Assembly (NCBI RefSeq): GCF_044901685.1
Contig: NZ_JBJDPS010000006.1
Location: 372,001-436,000, forward strand
Reading direction: 5' to 3'
Length of the DNA stretch: 64,000 bases
DNA from: Micromonospora_G sp044901685
Lineage (GTDB): Bacteria; Actinomycetota; Actinomycetes; Mycobacteriales; Micromonosporaceae
The translations under genes were made by a program, and so were the position numbers. The notes beneath the pieces were generated by a model. That model saw only the letters and a list, made by a program, of their open reading frames with translations, did not search any database and was not told the DNA's origin. Positions 50,017 to 58,573 of this stretch are shown here, in pieces (position 1 is the first letter of the stretch; every line of letters starts with the position of its first letter).

Positions 50017-50316
50017 GTGCCGGAGTCGCTGTTGATGGTCGTGGGCTGGTGGGCGTACGCCCTCGCCCAGCTCGTCACGGCGGCCACCCAGCCGGCCGAG
50101 CTGCTCGCCGGGGCCGCGGTCGCCGCCGCCACGCTGCTCGCGGTCGCGGTCGCCGTACACCTGGTCACCGCGCGACCCGGTGCCGCCAACGCGGCCCGGC
50201 GCGGTCGGACCATCCGGGACCGCGCCCGTCGGGCCCGGATCCCACGCCAGCTCGACCCGGACGCGGCCGGACGGCCCCGTCCCCGAGCACCGTCGGTGCT
50301 CCTCTCGGCCGCGTAG
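50017..50316 (+). CDS. Small membrane protein (DUF6412-like) next to a YidC homologue
   Basis: A 99-residue protein with two TM helices (SLLMVVGWWAYALAQLVTAA and LLAGAAVAAATLLAVAVAVHLV) and a basic tail (RRGRTIRDRARRARIPRQLDPDAAGRPRPRAPS). A TACACT -10 box ends 6 bases before the GTG, so the message is probably leaderless. The tail resembles YidC-associated small proteins annotated DUF6412. The next gene encodes a YidC-type insertase, and they are likely a functional pair. Function unknown. Confidence 0.7.
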   Translation: MPESLLMVVGWWAYALAQLVTAATQPAELLAGAAVAAATLLAVAVAVHLVTARPGAANAARRGRTIRDRARRARIPRQLDPDAAGRPRPRAPSVLLSAA

Positions 50317-50471
50317 CGGCTCGTTCCTCCCCGCCGCCACGCGGCCGGTTCCGTGCTCGATCGTCCACATCGGACGTTGTCTCCGGCTCGCCCGCCGTGC
50401 CGATCCGCGCCCACCGCGCGGGTTCGCGCGTCGGTGCCGCGCCTTCCCGGAATCGGACCGAGGGGTTCACC

Positions 50472-51185
50472 ATGCTCTCCTTCGCACCACTGGACGGTGC
50501 CGTCGGCGTCGTGCTCCTCACCATCGCCGTACGGTTGCTGATCACGCCACTGACCTGGGCTCAGGTGCGTGGCGAGCGGCGCCGGGCGGTGCTCGCCCCG
50601 CAGATCCGCGAACTGCGACGGCGGTACGGCGACGACCCGGCCAGGCTGCAACAGGAACTGGTCGCGCTGCACCGGGAGGCGGGTGCCAGCCCGCTCGCGG
50701 GCTGCCTGCCGGGGCTGTTGCAGGTGCCGTTCTTCGTGGTCATGTACCACCTGTTCACCGCCGCCGGGCCGGTCGGCGACAGGTTCGGGCTGCTCGACGA
50801 GCGGCTGGCCGGGGTGCCGCTCGGGCACCACGTGGCGGACGGGCTCGGCGGTGCGGCCGGACCGCTGTTCGGCGTACTCCTGGCCCTGCTGGTGGTGTTG
50901 GCCTGGTGGACCTCGCGGCGGATGCGGCGGGACGCGCGCGCCGCCGCCTCGCCCGCCGCCGACGAGCTTCCCGGCGCGGCGGTGCTGGCCCGACTGCTGC
51001 CGCTGCTGCCGTACGGGACCGTGCTCGCTGCCCTGGTGCTGCCGCTCGCGGCGGTGCTCTACCTGGTCACCACCACCGCCTGGACGGCGCTGGAACGGGC
51101 GGTGCTCCGTCGCCCGGTCCCACTGCCGGCGACCACGGGTACGCCAGGTGTCGCCGGTACCGCACGGCGGGCGGATGGGCGATAG
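50472..51185 (+). CDS. YidC/Oxa1-family membrane insertase (short form)
   Basis: A 237-residue membrane protein. VVLLTIAVRLLITPLTWAQVRGERRRAVLAPQIRELRRRYGDDPARLQQELVALHREAGASPLAGCLPGLLQVPFFVVMYHLF is the YidC/Oxa1 core with its hydrophilic coiled hairpin; three further TM helices follow. The first TM is very close to the start and no signal domain or large periplasmic domain exists. It inserts membrane proteins. The primary YidC of actinomycetes is in the rpmH-rnpA region, so this would be a second, accessory copy. ATG with GAGGGG upstream. Confidence 0.85.
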   Translation: MLSFAPLDGAVGVVLLTIAVRLLITPLTWAQVRGERRRAVLAPQIRELRRRYGDDPARLQQELVALHREAGASPLAGCLPGLLQVPFFVVMYHLFTAAGPVGDRFGLLDERLAGVPLGHHVADGLGGAAGPLFGVLLALLVVLAWWTSRRMRRDARAAASPAADELPGAAVLARLLPLLPYGTVLAALVLPLAAVLYLVTTTAWTALERAVLRRPVPLPATTGTPGVAGTARRADGR

Positions 51186-51198
51186 ACATCGACGAACG

Positions 51199-51247
51199 TT
51201 GACATGAGTGGGCCGGGGACGTACAACCGGAGAGAGAGCGCTCTCTC
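51199..51247 (+). promoter_or_regulatory. GH16 promoter with LacI-type operator palindrome
   Basis: TTGACA (51199-51204), a 17-base spacer and TACAAC (51222-51227) form a consensus-like promoter. The perfect palindrome GAGAGAGCGCTCTCTC at 51232-51247 lies just where transcription would begin. A GAGCGCTC core is typical of CebR/LacI-type repressors of polysaccharide utilisation, so glucan-induced derepression is likely. The repressor gene is not in the window. Confidence 0.75.
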
Positions 51248-51273
51248 ACCCGTCCCGTAGAGAGGCCAACACC

Positions 51274-52689
51274 ATGACCGTCACCCTCCCGGCTCCGGCC
51301 GGACCCGTCCCGAGACGCCGCGCGTTCCTGCTGCTGGCCGTGCTCGCCGCGATCGTCACCGTGGTGAGCACGGTCTCGATGGCCGCGCGCGCCGCCGTAC
51401 CGCCGACCCCACCGGGTTGGAGTCTGGTGTGGAGCGACGACTTCACCGGCGCCGCGAACACCCTGCCGTCCTCCGGCAACTGGATCATCGACACCGGCAC
51501 CAGCTATCCGGGCGGCCCACCCAACTGGGGCACCGGTGAGATCCAGACCTACACCAACAGTACCGCCAACGTCAGCCACGACGGCGCCGGCAACCTGCGG
51601 ATCACCCCGATCCGGGGCGCGAACGGACAGTGGACCTCGTCCCGGATCGAGACGGTACGGACGAACTTCAAGCCCCCGGCCGGCGGCGTGCTCGCCATCG
51701 AGGGGCGGATCCAGATGCCGAACGTGACCGGTGCCGCCGCAGCCGGCTACTGGCCGGCGTTCTGGGCGCTCGGCGCGCCGTACCGGGGCAACTACCAGAA
51801 CTGGCCGGCGATCGGCGAGTTCGACGTGATGGAGAACGTCAACGGGATCAACTCGGTCTGGGGCGTGCTGCACTGCGGGGTCGCGCCGGGTGGGCCGTGC
51901 AACGAGTTCAACGGCATCGGCACCAGCCGGGCCTGTCCCGGTTCCACCTGCCAGTCGGCGTTCCACACGTACCGCTTCGAGTGGGACAGCGGGGCCAGCC
52001 CACAGCAGCTCCGCTGGTACGTCGACGGCCAGCTCTACCACACCGTCACCCAGAACCAGGTCGGCCAGCCGCACTGGAACAACATGACCAGCCACGCCGG
52101 CTACTTCATCCTGCTGAACGTGGCGATGGGTGGCTCGTTCCCGAACGGGGTGGCCGGTTCGACCACGCCGACGGCGGCGACCGTCTCGGGCCGTCCGATG
52201 CTGGTCGACTACGTCGCCGTCTGGAGTCGCGGTGGCGGCACCCAGCCCACGAACCCGCCGACCACGCCGCCGTCCGGTGGTGGCGGCAGCGCGTACTCGA
52301 CCATTCAGGCCGAGGCGTACAACGGACAGAACGGGGTGCAGGTCGAGGCGTGCAGCGAGGGTGGGCAGAACATCAGCCACCTGCGCGGCGGTGACTGGGC
52401 CCGGTACGACAACGTGGACTTCGGCGGCAGCCCCGCCCGGGACTTCGTGGCCCGGGTCGCCTCCGGTGCCGGCGGTGGGGTGAGCGGCTTGGTCGAGGTG
52501 CGCCTGGACAGCCCGACCAACCCGCCGATCGGCAGCTTCGCGCTCGGCAACACCGGCGGTTGGCAAAACTGGCAGTCGGTGCCCGGCAACGTCACGCCGA
52601 CCACCGGCGTCCACACCGTCTACCTGACCTTCAGCAGCGGCCAGCCGGCCGACTTCGTCAACGTCAACTGGTTCACCTTCCGCCGCTGA
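51274..52689 (+). CDS. GH16 beta-glucanase with CBM6
   Basis: A 471-residue secreted enzyme: signal peptide (about 1-40), a GH16 domain (about 45-330) and, after a Pro/Thr/Gly linker, a C-terminal CBM6-type module (STIQAEAYNGQNGVQVEACSEGGQNISHLRGGDWARYDNVDFGG). The catalytic ExDxxE motif is GEFDVMEN with Glu182 as nucleophile, Asp184 and Glu187 as acid. The CBM6 and the EFDVMEN form suggest an endo-beta-1,3 (laminarin-type) glucanase acting on fungal or plant walls. The upstream promoter carries a LacI-type operator. A palindromic repeat terminates it. Confidence 0.92.
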   Translation: MTVTLPAPAGPVPRRRAFLLLAVLAAIVTVVSTVSMAARAAVPPTPPGWSLVWSDDFTGAANTLPSSGNWIIDTGTSYPGGPPNWGTGEIQTYTNSTANVSHDGAGNLRITPIRGANGQWTSSRIETVRTNFKPPAGGVLAIEGRIQMPNVTGAAAAGYWPAFWALGAPYRGNYQNWPAIGEFDVMENVNGINSVWGVLHCGVAPGGPCNEFNGIGTSRACPGSTCQSAFHTYRFEWDSGASPQQLRWYVDGQLYHTVTQNQVGQPHWNNMTSHAGYFILLNVAMGGSFPNGVAGSTTPTAATVSGRPMLVDYVAVWSRGGGTQPTNPPTTPPSGGGGSAYSTIQAEAYNGQNGVQVEACSEGGQNISHLRGGDWARYDNVDFGGSPARDFVARVASGAGGGVSGLVEVRLDSPTNPPIGSFALGNTGGWQNWQSVPGNVTPTTGVHTVYLTFSSGQPADFVNVNWFTFRR

Positions 52690-52703
52690 CCCACCGCTGA
52701 GGT

Positions 52704-52756
52704 GCAAGGAAGGGCCCCTTGTTAACGCTATGCGTTAACAAGGGGCCCTTCCTTGC
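52704..52756. repeat. Perfect inverted repeat, AAGGAAGGGCCCC family copy 4
   Basis: A 25-base arm GCAAGGAAGGGCCCC... is mirrored without mismatch around the 3-base loop TAT. It starts 15 bases past the GH16 stop and ends 10 bases before the next chitinase promoter, so it should insulate the two. Confidence 0.92.
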
Positions 52757-52765
52757 GTGAGGGGC

Positions 52766-52806
52766 TGGACAGGAACAGTTAAGAGTCTTAATAATTGGCC
52801 AACTGT
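52766..52806 (+). promoter_or_regulatory. Second chitinase promoter with overlapping inverted repeat
   Basis: TGGACA (52766-52771), 17 bases, TAATAA (52789-52794), with ACAGTT (52775) and AACTGT (52801) flanking and TTGGCCAA at 52795-52802. Apart from two or three bases it is the same as the region at 11792-11832. Confidence 0.78.
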
Positions 52807-52844
52807 CGATGGCTGCCGATGCCTGACCGGCCGTGGAGGCCCGC

Positions 52845-54236
52845 ATGAAGCGCTCCAGAGTCCTGCTCCTGTCCATGGTCGCGACGCTGGTCGCGACGCT
52901 CGGTGCCGTATGGGTGGCGATGCCGGCGTTCGCGGCTGGTCCGACGGCGACGTTCGTGAAGACTTCTGACTGGGGTTCGGGTTGGGAGGGGAAGTACACG
53001 ATCACGAATGGTGGTACGACGGCGATCTCGTCGTGGTCGGTGGCGTTCGATCTGCCGGCGGGGAGTCGGGTGGGTACGTTCTGGGATGCGTTGATGACGT
53101 CGTCGGGTCAGCGGTTCACGTTCACGAACCGTTCGTGGAACGGGAGTTTGGCGCCGGGTGCGTCGGCGTCGTTCGGGTTCAACGCGACGGGTGCGGGTTC
53201 TCCGTCGAACTGCACGTTGAACGGTGCGGCGTGTGGTGGTGGTACGACTCCGCCGACCACCCCGCCCGCGACCACCGCACCACCCATCACCCCGCCGCCG
53301 ACCACCAACCCGCCCACCAGCCCGCCGCCGAACTCCCCGTTGCCGAGGCACTTCCTCACCGGCTACTGGCACAACTTCAACAACGCGGCGGTCGAGCTGC
53401 GGCTGCGGGACGTGCCGGCCGAGTACGACCTGATCGCGGTCGCCTTCGCCGAGGCGACCAGCACCCCCGGCGCGGTCACCTTCGGCATCGACCCGGGACT
53501 GGCCACCGCGCTCGGCGGCTACACCAACGCCAACTTCGCGGCGGACGTACAGACGCTGCACTCGCGGGGCAAGAAGGTCATCCTGTCGGTCGGTGGTGAG
53601 ACCGGGCGGGTGGCGGTCAACGACTCGGCCTCGGCGACCAACTTCAGCAACACCGTGTTCAACCTGATCCAGCAGTACGGCTTCGACGGGGTCGACATCG
53701 ACCTGGAGAACGGGCTCAACCCCACCTACATGGGACAGGCGTTGCGCAGCCTGCGCAACCGGGTCGGGGCGAACCTGATCATCACGATGGCGCCGCAGAC
53801 CATCGACATGCAGTCCCCGTCGGTGAGCTACTTCAAGCTCGCCCTGGACATCCGGGACATCCTCACCGTCGTACACACCCAGTTCTACAACTCCGGCTCG
53901 ATGCTCGGCTGCGACCAGGCGTTCGCGTACAGCCAGGGCACGGTCAACTTCATGACCGCGCTGGCCTGCCTGCAACTGGAAGCCGGACTCCGGCCGGACC
54001 AGGTGGCGCTCGGCCTGCCCGCCGGACCCGGTGCCGCCGGTGGCGGCGTCGTCGCGCCCGCCCTGGTCAACCAGGCGCTCAACTGCCTCGCCCGGGGCAC
54101 AAACTGCGGCAGCTTCCAGCCTCCGCGCACCTACCCGGGCATCCGGGGCGCGATGACCTGGTCGATCAACTGGGACGTCTCCAACGGCAACAACTTCGCC
54201 CGCACGGTCAAGCCGCATTTCGCGACGCTGCCGTGA
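52845..54236 (+). CDS. CBM2-GH18 chitinase, second copy of the architecture
   Basis: A 463-residue secreted enzyme: signal peptide (about 1-33), CBM2 (about 34-133) nearly identical to that of the gene at 11870, a Pro/Thr linker, and a GH18 barrel with GFDGVDIDLEN (catalytic Glu288). SVGGETG and MTWSINWD are the conserved strand ends. The catalytic domain differs clearly from the other GH18 domains, so substrate preference may differ. The ATG gives a proper signal peptide. The third GH18 gene follows after 31 bases, probably on the same transcript. Confidence 0.92.
   Translation: MKRSRVLLLSMVATLVATLGAVWVAMPAFAAGPTATFVKTSDWGSGWEGKYTITNGGTTAISSWSVAFDLPAGSRVGTFWDALMTSSGQRFTFTNRSWNGSLAPGASASFGFNATGAGSPSNCTLNGAACGGGTTPPTTPPATTAPPITPPPTTNPPTSPPPNSPLPRHFLTGYWHNFNNAAVELRLRDVPAEYDLIAVAFAEATSTPGAVTFGIDPGLATALGGYTNANFAADVQTLHSRGKKVILSVGGETGRVAVNDSASATNFSNTVFNLIQQYGFDGVDIDLENGLNPTYMGQALRSLRNRVGANLIITMAPQTIDMQSPSVSYFKLALDIRDILTVVHTQFYNSGSMLGCDQAFAYSQGTVNFMTALACLQLEAGLRPDQVALGLPAGPGAAGGGVVAPALVNQALNCLARGTNCGSFQPPRTYPGIRGAMTWSINWDVSNGNNFARTVKPHFATLP
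52918..53281 (+). repeat. CBM2-coding block duplicated from/with 11943-12306
   Basis: Mate of the 364-base block at 11943, one mismatch by eye. It begins inside the signal-peptide codons and ends at the first linker codons; the flanks are unrelated except for the promoter region. Confidence 0.9.
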
Positions 54237-54267
54237 TCCCCGTACCGCCGGCTTCCCGGAGGAACCG

Positions 54268-55845
54268 ATGAGACTCAGACCGCTGCGCGCCGCGGCGCTG
54301 GCCGGGGGCCTGGCCGCGATGATGGTCGCGGCCACCCTGGTGGCCGCGCCGGCCGCGTCCGCCGCCACCGCCGCCTTCGTCCGCACCTCGTCCTGGTCCA
54401 CCGGGTACGAGGCCCGGTTCACCGTCACCAACAACACCTCCTCGGCGATCAGCTCCTGGACGGTCCAGTTCACCCTGCCGGCCGGCAGTTCGGTGAGCAG
54501 CTTCTGGGACACCCGGTTGACCAGTTCCGGCCAGCAGGTCACCGCGCTCAACGCGAACTGGAACGGCGCCCTCGGGCCGGGAGCGACCGCCTCGTTCGGC
54601 TTCATCGTCGCCGGCACGGGCGACCCGACCAACTGCACCGTCAACGGTTCCGCGTGCTCCGGCGGTGGCGGACCGACCACCCCGCCACCGAATCCGGGAA
54701 CCCCCGGCACCCCGGGCAACCTGCGGGTCACCGGCACCACCAACTCGTCGGTGGCGTTGGCCTGGAACACCTCCACCGGTACGGTGACCGGCTACCGGGT
54801 CTACGAGGGCACCGCCCTGCGGGCCACCGTCACCGGCACCTCCGCCACCATCTCCGGGCTGGCCACCTGCTCGGCGCACAGCTACGCGGTGGCGGCGTAC
54901 AACTCGGCCGGTGAGTCGGCCCGCTCGGCGGCGGTCTCCGTCACCACCAGCGGCTGCACCGGCGGGAACAGCCCGATGGCGGCGGCGCCGTACCTCTACC
55001 CGGGGTGGGGCGACCCGCCCGCGCCGGCCACGGTGATGAGCGCGACCGGGGTCAGATGGTTCACCATCGCGTTCATCCTCTCCGGCGGCGGCTGCACGCC
55101 GGCCTGGGACGGCAGCGGCTCGCTGACCAGCGGCACGCACGCGAGCACGATCAACGCGATCCGGGCCGCCGGTGGCGACATCATCCCGTCGATCGGCGGC
55201 TGGAGCGGCAACAAGCTCGGCCCGAACTGCGGCTCGGCGGCGGCTCTCGCCGGGGCGTACCAGCAGGTCATCAACGCGTACAACCTGAAGGCGATCGACG
55301 TCGACATCGAGAACAGCGACGAGTTCGAGAACGAGGTGGTGCAGGACCGGATCCTCGGCGCCCTGAAGATCGTCAAGCAGAACAACCCGGGGATCAAGAC
55401 CATCCTCACCTTCGGCACCTCGACCTCGGGTCCGAGTTGGTGGGGCACCCGGTTGATCAACCAGGCCGCCGCGCTCCAGGCGAACATCGACGTGTTCACC
55501 ATCATGCCGTTCAACTTCGGCGGCGGCGCGAACATGTACCAGAGCACGGTGAACGCCGCCGAGGGGCTGAAGAACCAGCTCAAGACGGCGTTCGGCTGGT
55601 CCGACGCGACCGCGTACGCGCACCTGGGCATCTCCGGCATGAACGGTCTCTCCGACCAGCAGGAGCAGACCTCCCCGGCCACCTGGACCCAGATCCGCGA
55701 CTGGGCCAAGGCGCGCAGCCTGGCCCGCTTCACCTACTGGGCGGTCAACCGGGACCGGCCGTGTCCGGGCGGGGGCGTGGTGGCGCACTGCAGCGGCATC
55801 TCGCAGAGCACCTGGCAGTTCACCAGCATCACCGCCCAGTACTGA
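54268..55845 (+). CDS. CBM2-FnIII-GH18 chitinase
   Basis: A 525-residue secreted enzyme: signal peptide (about 1-32), a CBM2 (33-130) clearly different in sequence and codon use from the other two, an FnIII domain (about 145-230, PGNLRVTGTTNSSVALAWNTS), and a GH18 barrel. The catalytic stretch is LKAIDVDIEN with Glu348. This barrel resembles the ChiC/ChiD group with an I-D-V-D-I-E motif rather than D-G-x-D. It is 31 bases downstream of the previous chitinase with no terminator between, so it is probably cotranscribed. Together they form an exo/endo chitinase set. Confidence 0.9.
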   Translation: MRLRPLRAAALAGGLAAMMVAATLVAAPAASAATAAFVRTSSWSTGYEARFTVTNNTSSAISSWTVQFTLPAGSSVSSFWDTRLTSSGQQVTALNANWNGALGPGATASFGFIVAGTGDPTNCTVNGSACSGGGGPTTPPPNPGTPGTPGNLRVTGTTNSSVALAWNTSTGTVTGYRVYEGTALRATVTGTSATISGLATCSAHSYAVAAYNSAGESARSAAVSVTTSGCTGGNSPMAAAPYLYPGWGDPPAPATVMSATGVRWFTIAFILSGGGCTPAWDGSGSLTSGTHASTINAIRAAGGDIIPSIGGWSGNKLGPNCGSAAALAGAYQQVINAYNLKAIDVDIENSDEFENEVVQDRILGALKIVKQNNPGIKTILTFGTSTSGPSWWGTRLINQAAALQANIDVFTIMPFNFGGGANMYQSTVNAAEGLKNQLKTAFGWSDATAYAHLGISGMNGLSDQQEQTSPATWTQIRDWAKARSLARFTYWAVNRDRPCPGGGVVAHCSGISQSTWQFTSITAQY

Positions 55846-55962
55846 GCACCGAGCGGTACCGGGCACCCGCCTGTACGAGACACCCGCCCGGTACCGGACA
55901 CCGCCCGGTACCGGACCGACACCCCCGGGGCACCGGCCCGAAGGACCCGCATCCAGGGCGCG

Positions 55963-56004
55963 CGGGACGAGTGGCTGATCAGCGTCGATCAGCCACTTGT
56001 CCCG
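55963..56004. terminator. Bidirectional terminator between the chitinase and dedA genes
   Basis: CGGGAC-G-AGTGGCTGATC (55963-55980) pairs with GATCAGCCACT-T-GTCCCG (55987-56004), an 18-bp stem with one mismatch and a 6-base loop. It overlaps the TGA of the DedA gene on the minus strand. Just upstream, 55855-55920 carries short (CACCCGCCCGGTACCGG)-like direct repeats. Confidence 0.85.
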
Positions 56005-56663
56005 GGCCGGGCCCGGGGCCGGGTACGCCGCCGGAGCCGCTTGACCACCCAGGTCGAGATCACGAGCAGGAGTCCGGCCAGCAGGGCCAGGTCGAACCAG
56101 GTGCTGTAACGGTCGATCCGCTGCCAGTGCGAGCCGAGCGCGAACCCGAGTCCGACGAAGACGGCGTTCCACAGTCCGCTGCCGACCGTGGTCAGCACCA
56201 GGAACCGCGTGATCGGCATGTGGTTCGCCCCGGCCGGCACCGAGACCAGACTGCGTACCACCGGGACCATCCGGCCGAAGAGCACCGCCCAGGTGCCGTA
56301 CCGAGCGAACCAGCGGTCGGCCCGCTCCAGGTCGTCGGCGTCGACCAGCGGGATCCGGTCGAGCCAGCGCTTGAGTCGATCCTCGCCGAGGGCCGCGCCG
56401 ACCCAGTAGAGCGCGAGCGCGCCGAGCACCGAACCGGCGGTCGCCGCCAGCCACATCACCAGCACGTTGCCCCGGCCCTCGGCGGAGAGGGAACCGGCGA
56501 GCAGGAGCACCACCTCGCTGGGGATCGGCGGAACCAGGTTCTCCAGGGCGACCAGCAGCCCGACGCCGAGCGGACCGATCGCGTCGATCACCGAGGCGAC
56601 CCAGCCGGTCAGCCCGCCGGCCTCGGTCGGATCGTCACCGGCGGCCACCGTCATGATCGACAT
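55989..56663 (-). CDS. DedA-family membrane protein (SNARE-associated)
   Basis: A 224-residue membrane protein. The family motif FGRMVPVVRSLVSVPAGANHMPITRF (F-x-R-x-x-P-x-x-R) and a re-entrant N-terminal segment (ENLVPPIPSEVVLLLAGSL) are typical. DedA proteins flip or recycle undecaprenyl phosphate or other lipids and are needed for envelope integrity. The ATG with GGAGGGAG upstream was chosen; an upstream frame to 56930 is not coding. Substrate within the family is not proven. Confidence 0.9.
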   Translation of the reverse strand: MSIMTVAAGDDPTEAGGLTGWVASVIDAIGPLGVGLLVALENLVPPIPSEVVLLLAGSLSAEGRGNVLVMWLAATAGSVLGALALYWVGAALGEDRLKRWLDRIPLVDADDLERADRWFARYGTWAVLFGRMVPVVRSLVSVPAGANHMPITRFLVLTTVGSGLWNAVFVGLGFALGSHWQRIDRYSTWFDLALLAGLLLVISTWVVKRLRRRTRPRARPGTSG

Positions 56664-56802
56664 CGTCGTCTCCCTCCCGTCGGCACGGGCGAATCCCGTC
56701 CGGCGTGCACTCCGGCGTGTAACAAGTCGCCTCCGGCGGGTGGCAGGTCCGATTCCTACCCACCTCGATCCACTCCTACACCCCCGCCGCCGAACCAGGG
56801 CG

Positions 56803-56857
56803 CCGTTTGGTGGGAGAGAGCGGCCGCCGACCAGGATTCCGTTTGGTGGGAGAGAGC
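56803..56857. promoter_or_regulatory. Two direct repeats CCGTTTGGTGGGAGAGAGC upstream of treS
   Basis: Identical 19-base copies start at 56803 and 56839, period 36. They are 21 to 75 bases before the TreS-like ATG. The GGGAGAGAGC part resembles half of the LacI-type operator found before the GH16 gene, so regulation by a sugar-responsive repressor is a reasonable guess. Confidence 0.55.
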
Positions 56858-56877
56858 ACCGGAAAAGGCACTCCGGC

Positions 56878-58536
56878 ATGGGCGACCGGTGGTACTCCGA
56901 GGCGGTCGTGTACTGCCTCGACATCGACACGTACGCGGACAGCGACGGCGACGGCGTGGGTGACCTGCGCGGACTGATCGGCCGGCTGGACTACCTGGCC
57001 CGGCTCGGCGTCACCTGCCTCTGGCTACACCCGATCCACCCGTCACCGAACCGGGACGACGGGTACGACGCCACCGACTTCTACAACGTGGACCCGCGCT
57101 TCGGCACCCTGGGCGACTTCGCCGAACTGCTGCACCAGGCGCAGAACCGGGGCATTCGCGTGATCATCGACCTGGTGGTGAACCACACCTCCGACCAGCA
57201 CCCCTGGTTCGTCTCGGCCCGCTCCTCGCCGGACTCGCCGTACCGGGACTGGTACGTCTGGTCCGACCAGGCGCCGCCCGACCGCCGCCAGGGCATGGTC
57301 TTCCCGGGGGAGCAGGACGAGACCTGGAGTTACGACCGGACCGCCAAAGCCTGGTTCTACCACCGGTTCTACCGGTTCCAGCCGGACCTGAACCTGGCCA
57401 ACCCGGCGGTCCGGGAGGAGATCAAAAAGATCGTCTCGTTCTGGCTCCAGCTCGGGGTCTCCGGCTTCCGGATCGACGCGGTGCCGTTCATCATCGAGCT
57501 GACCGAGCCGGGCAACCCGGACTCGCCCAAGGACTTCGAGTTCCTGACCGAGCTGCGCCAGCACGCCCAGTGGCGGCGGGCCGACGCGGTCCTGCTGGCC
57601 GAGGCGAACGTGGAACCGGCCAAACTCGTGCACTACTTCGGCGACCGGGGCGGCTCGGCGAACCGGCTGCACATGCTCTTCGACTTCATGCTCAACGGGC
57701 GTCTGGTGCTGGCCCTGGCCCGGCAGGACCCGGAGCCGATCATCGACGCGCTGCGGGACACCCCGGAGCTGCCGTACGGCGGGCAGTGGGCCACCTTCCT
57801 GCGCAACCACGACGAGATCGACCTTTCCCGGCTCACCGCCGAGCAGCGCGAGCAGGTCTTCGAGCGGTTCGGTCCGGACGAGGGGATGCGCCTGTACGGC
57901 CGGGGCATCCGCCGCCGGCTGGCCCCGATGCTCGGCGGTGACCGGCGGCGGATCGAGCTGGCGTACGCGTTGCAGTTCTCGCTGCGCGGCACACCCGTGC
58001 TGCGCTACGGCGAGGAGATCGGGATGGGGGAGGACCTGTCGCTGGACGGGCGGGACGCGATCCGTACCCCGATGCAGTGGTCGTTCCAGGAGAACGCCGG
58101 ATTCTCCAGGGCATCCGGAGCGGATTTGATCCGTCCGGTCATCAGCGGCGGCGAGTACGGCTACGAACGGGTCAACGTGACCGCGCAGCGGCACGACCCG
58201 GGCTCGCTGCTCTCCTGGTTCGAGCGGATGATCCGTACCCTGCGCGAGGCCCCGGAGGTCGGCTCGGGCCGGTGTACGGACGTCGACCGGGTGTTGCCGC
58301 CGGGGGTGCTGGCGCACCGGGCCGACGGACCCACCGGGTCCATGCTCTTCCTGCACAACCTCGGTACCCGGGACGTGACGGTCGACCTCGGCGAGCTGTA
58401 CGCGGAGGCGGAACTCCCCGGCGACGTCCTCGCCGACCAGGAGTACGCCCCGGTCGGCAAGCTCGACGCGCTGGCCCTCGCCGGGTACGGCTATCGCTGG
58501 ATTCGGTTGCGGCGCGGGCCCGTACACCTGGGTTAA
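56878..58536 (+). CDS. GH13 trehalose synthase (TreS)-like enzyme
   Basis: A 552-residue alpha-amylase-family enzyme. Nucleophile Asp200 in GFRIDAVPF, acid Glu242 in LLAEANVEP and Asp312 in RNHDEIDL are all present, with VYCLDIDTYADSDGDGVGDLRG at the start. Sequence landmarks (RQHAQWRRADAVLLAEANVEP, YGRGIRRRLAPMLGGDRRR) are those of trehalose synthase, which interconverts maltose and trehalose. Neither a maltokinase nor glgE is adjacent, which is unusual for treS, so an alternative GH13 role cannot be excluded. Direct repeats lie upstream. ATG chosen 21 bases past the second repeat. Confidence 0.83.
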   Translation: MGDRWYSEAVVYCLDIDTYADSDGDGVGDLRGLIGRLDYLARLGVTCLWLHPIHPSPNRDDGYDATDFYNVDPRFGTLGDFAELLHQAQNRGIRVIIDLVVNHTSDQHPWFVSARSSPDSPYRDWYVWSDQAPPDRRQGMVFPGEQDETWSYDRTAKAWFYHRFYRFQPDLNLANPAVREEIKKIVSFWLQLGVSGFRIDAVPFIIELTEPGNPDSPKDFEFLTELRQHAQWRRADAVLLAEANVEPAKLVHYFGDRGGSANRLHMLFDFMLNGRLVLALARQDPEPIIDALRDTPELPYGGQWATFLRNHDEIDLSRLTAEQREQVFERFGPDEGMRLYGRGIRRRLAPMLGGDRRRIELAYALQFSLRGTPVLRYGEEIGMGEDLSLDGRDAIRTPMQWSFQENAGFSRASGADLIRPVISGGEYGYERVNVTAQRHDPGSLLSWFERMIRTLREAPEVGSGRCTDVDRVLPPGVLAHRADGPTGSMLFLHNLGTRDVTVDLGELYAEAELPGDVLADQEYAPVGKLDALALAGYGYRWIRLRRGPVHLG

Positions 58537-58573
58537 GCTCCTCCGACCGAGCCTAAGTTACCTGGAGGTAGAC

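Noticed and set aside
47721..50471. Front part of an 1154-codon plus-strand frame that ends in the YidC gene
   Set aside because: Only the last 237 codons (from 50472) have family sequence. The rest mirrors the DUF1501/DUF1800 genes on the other strand.
52788..56454. Long minus-strand frames opposite the chitinases
   Set aside because: They are shadows; the plus strand has signal peptides, CBM2 and GH18 motifs.
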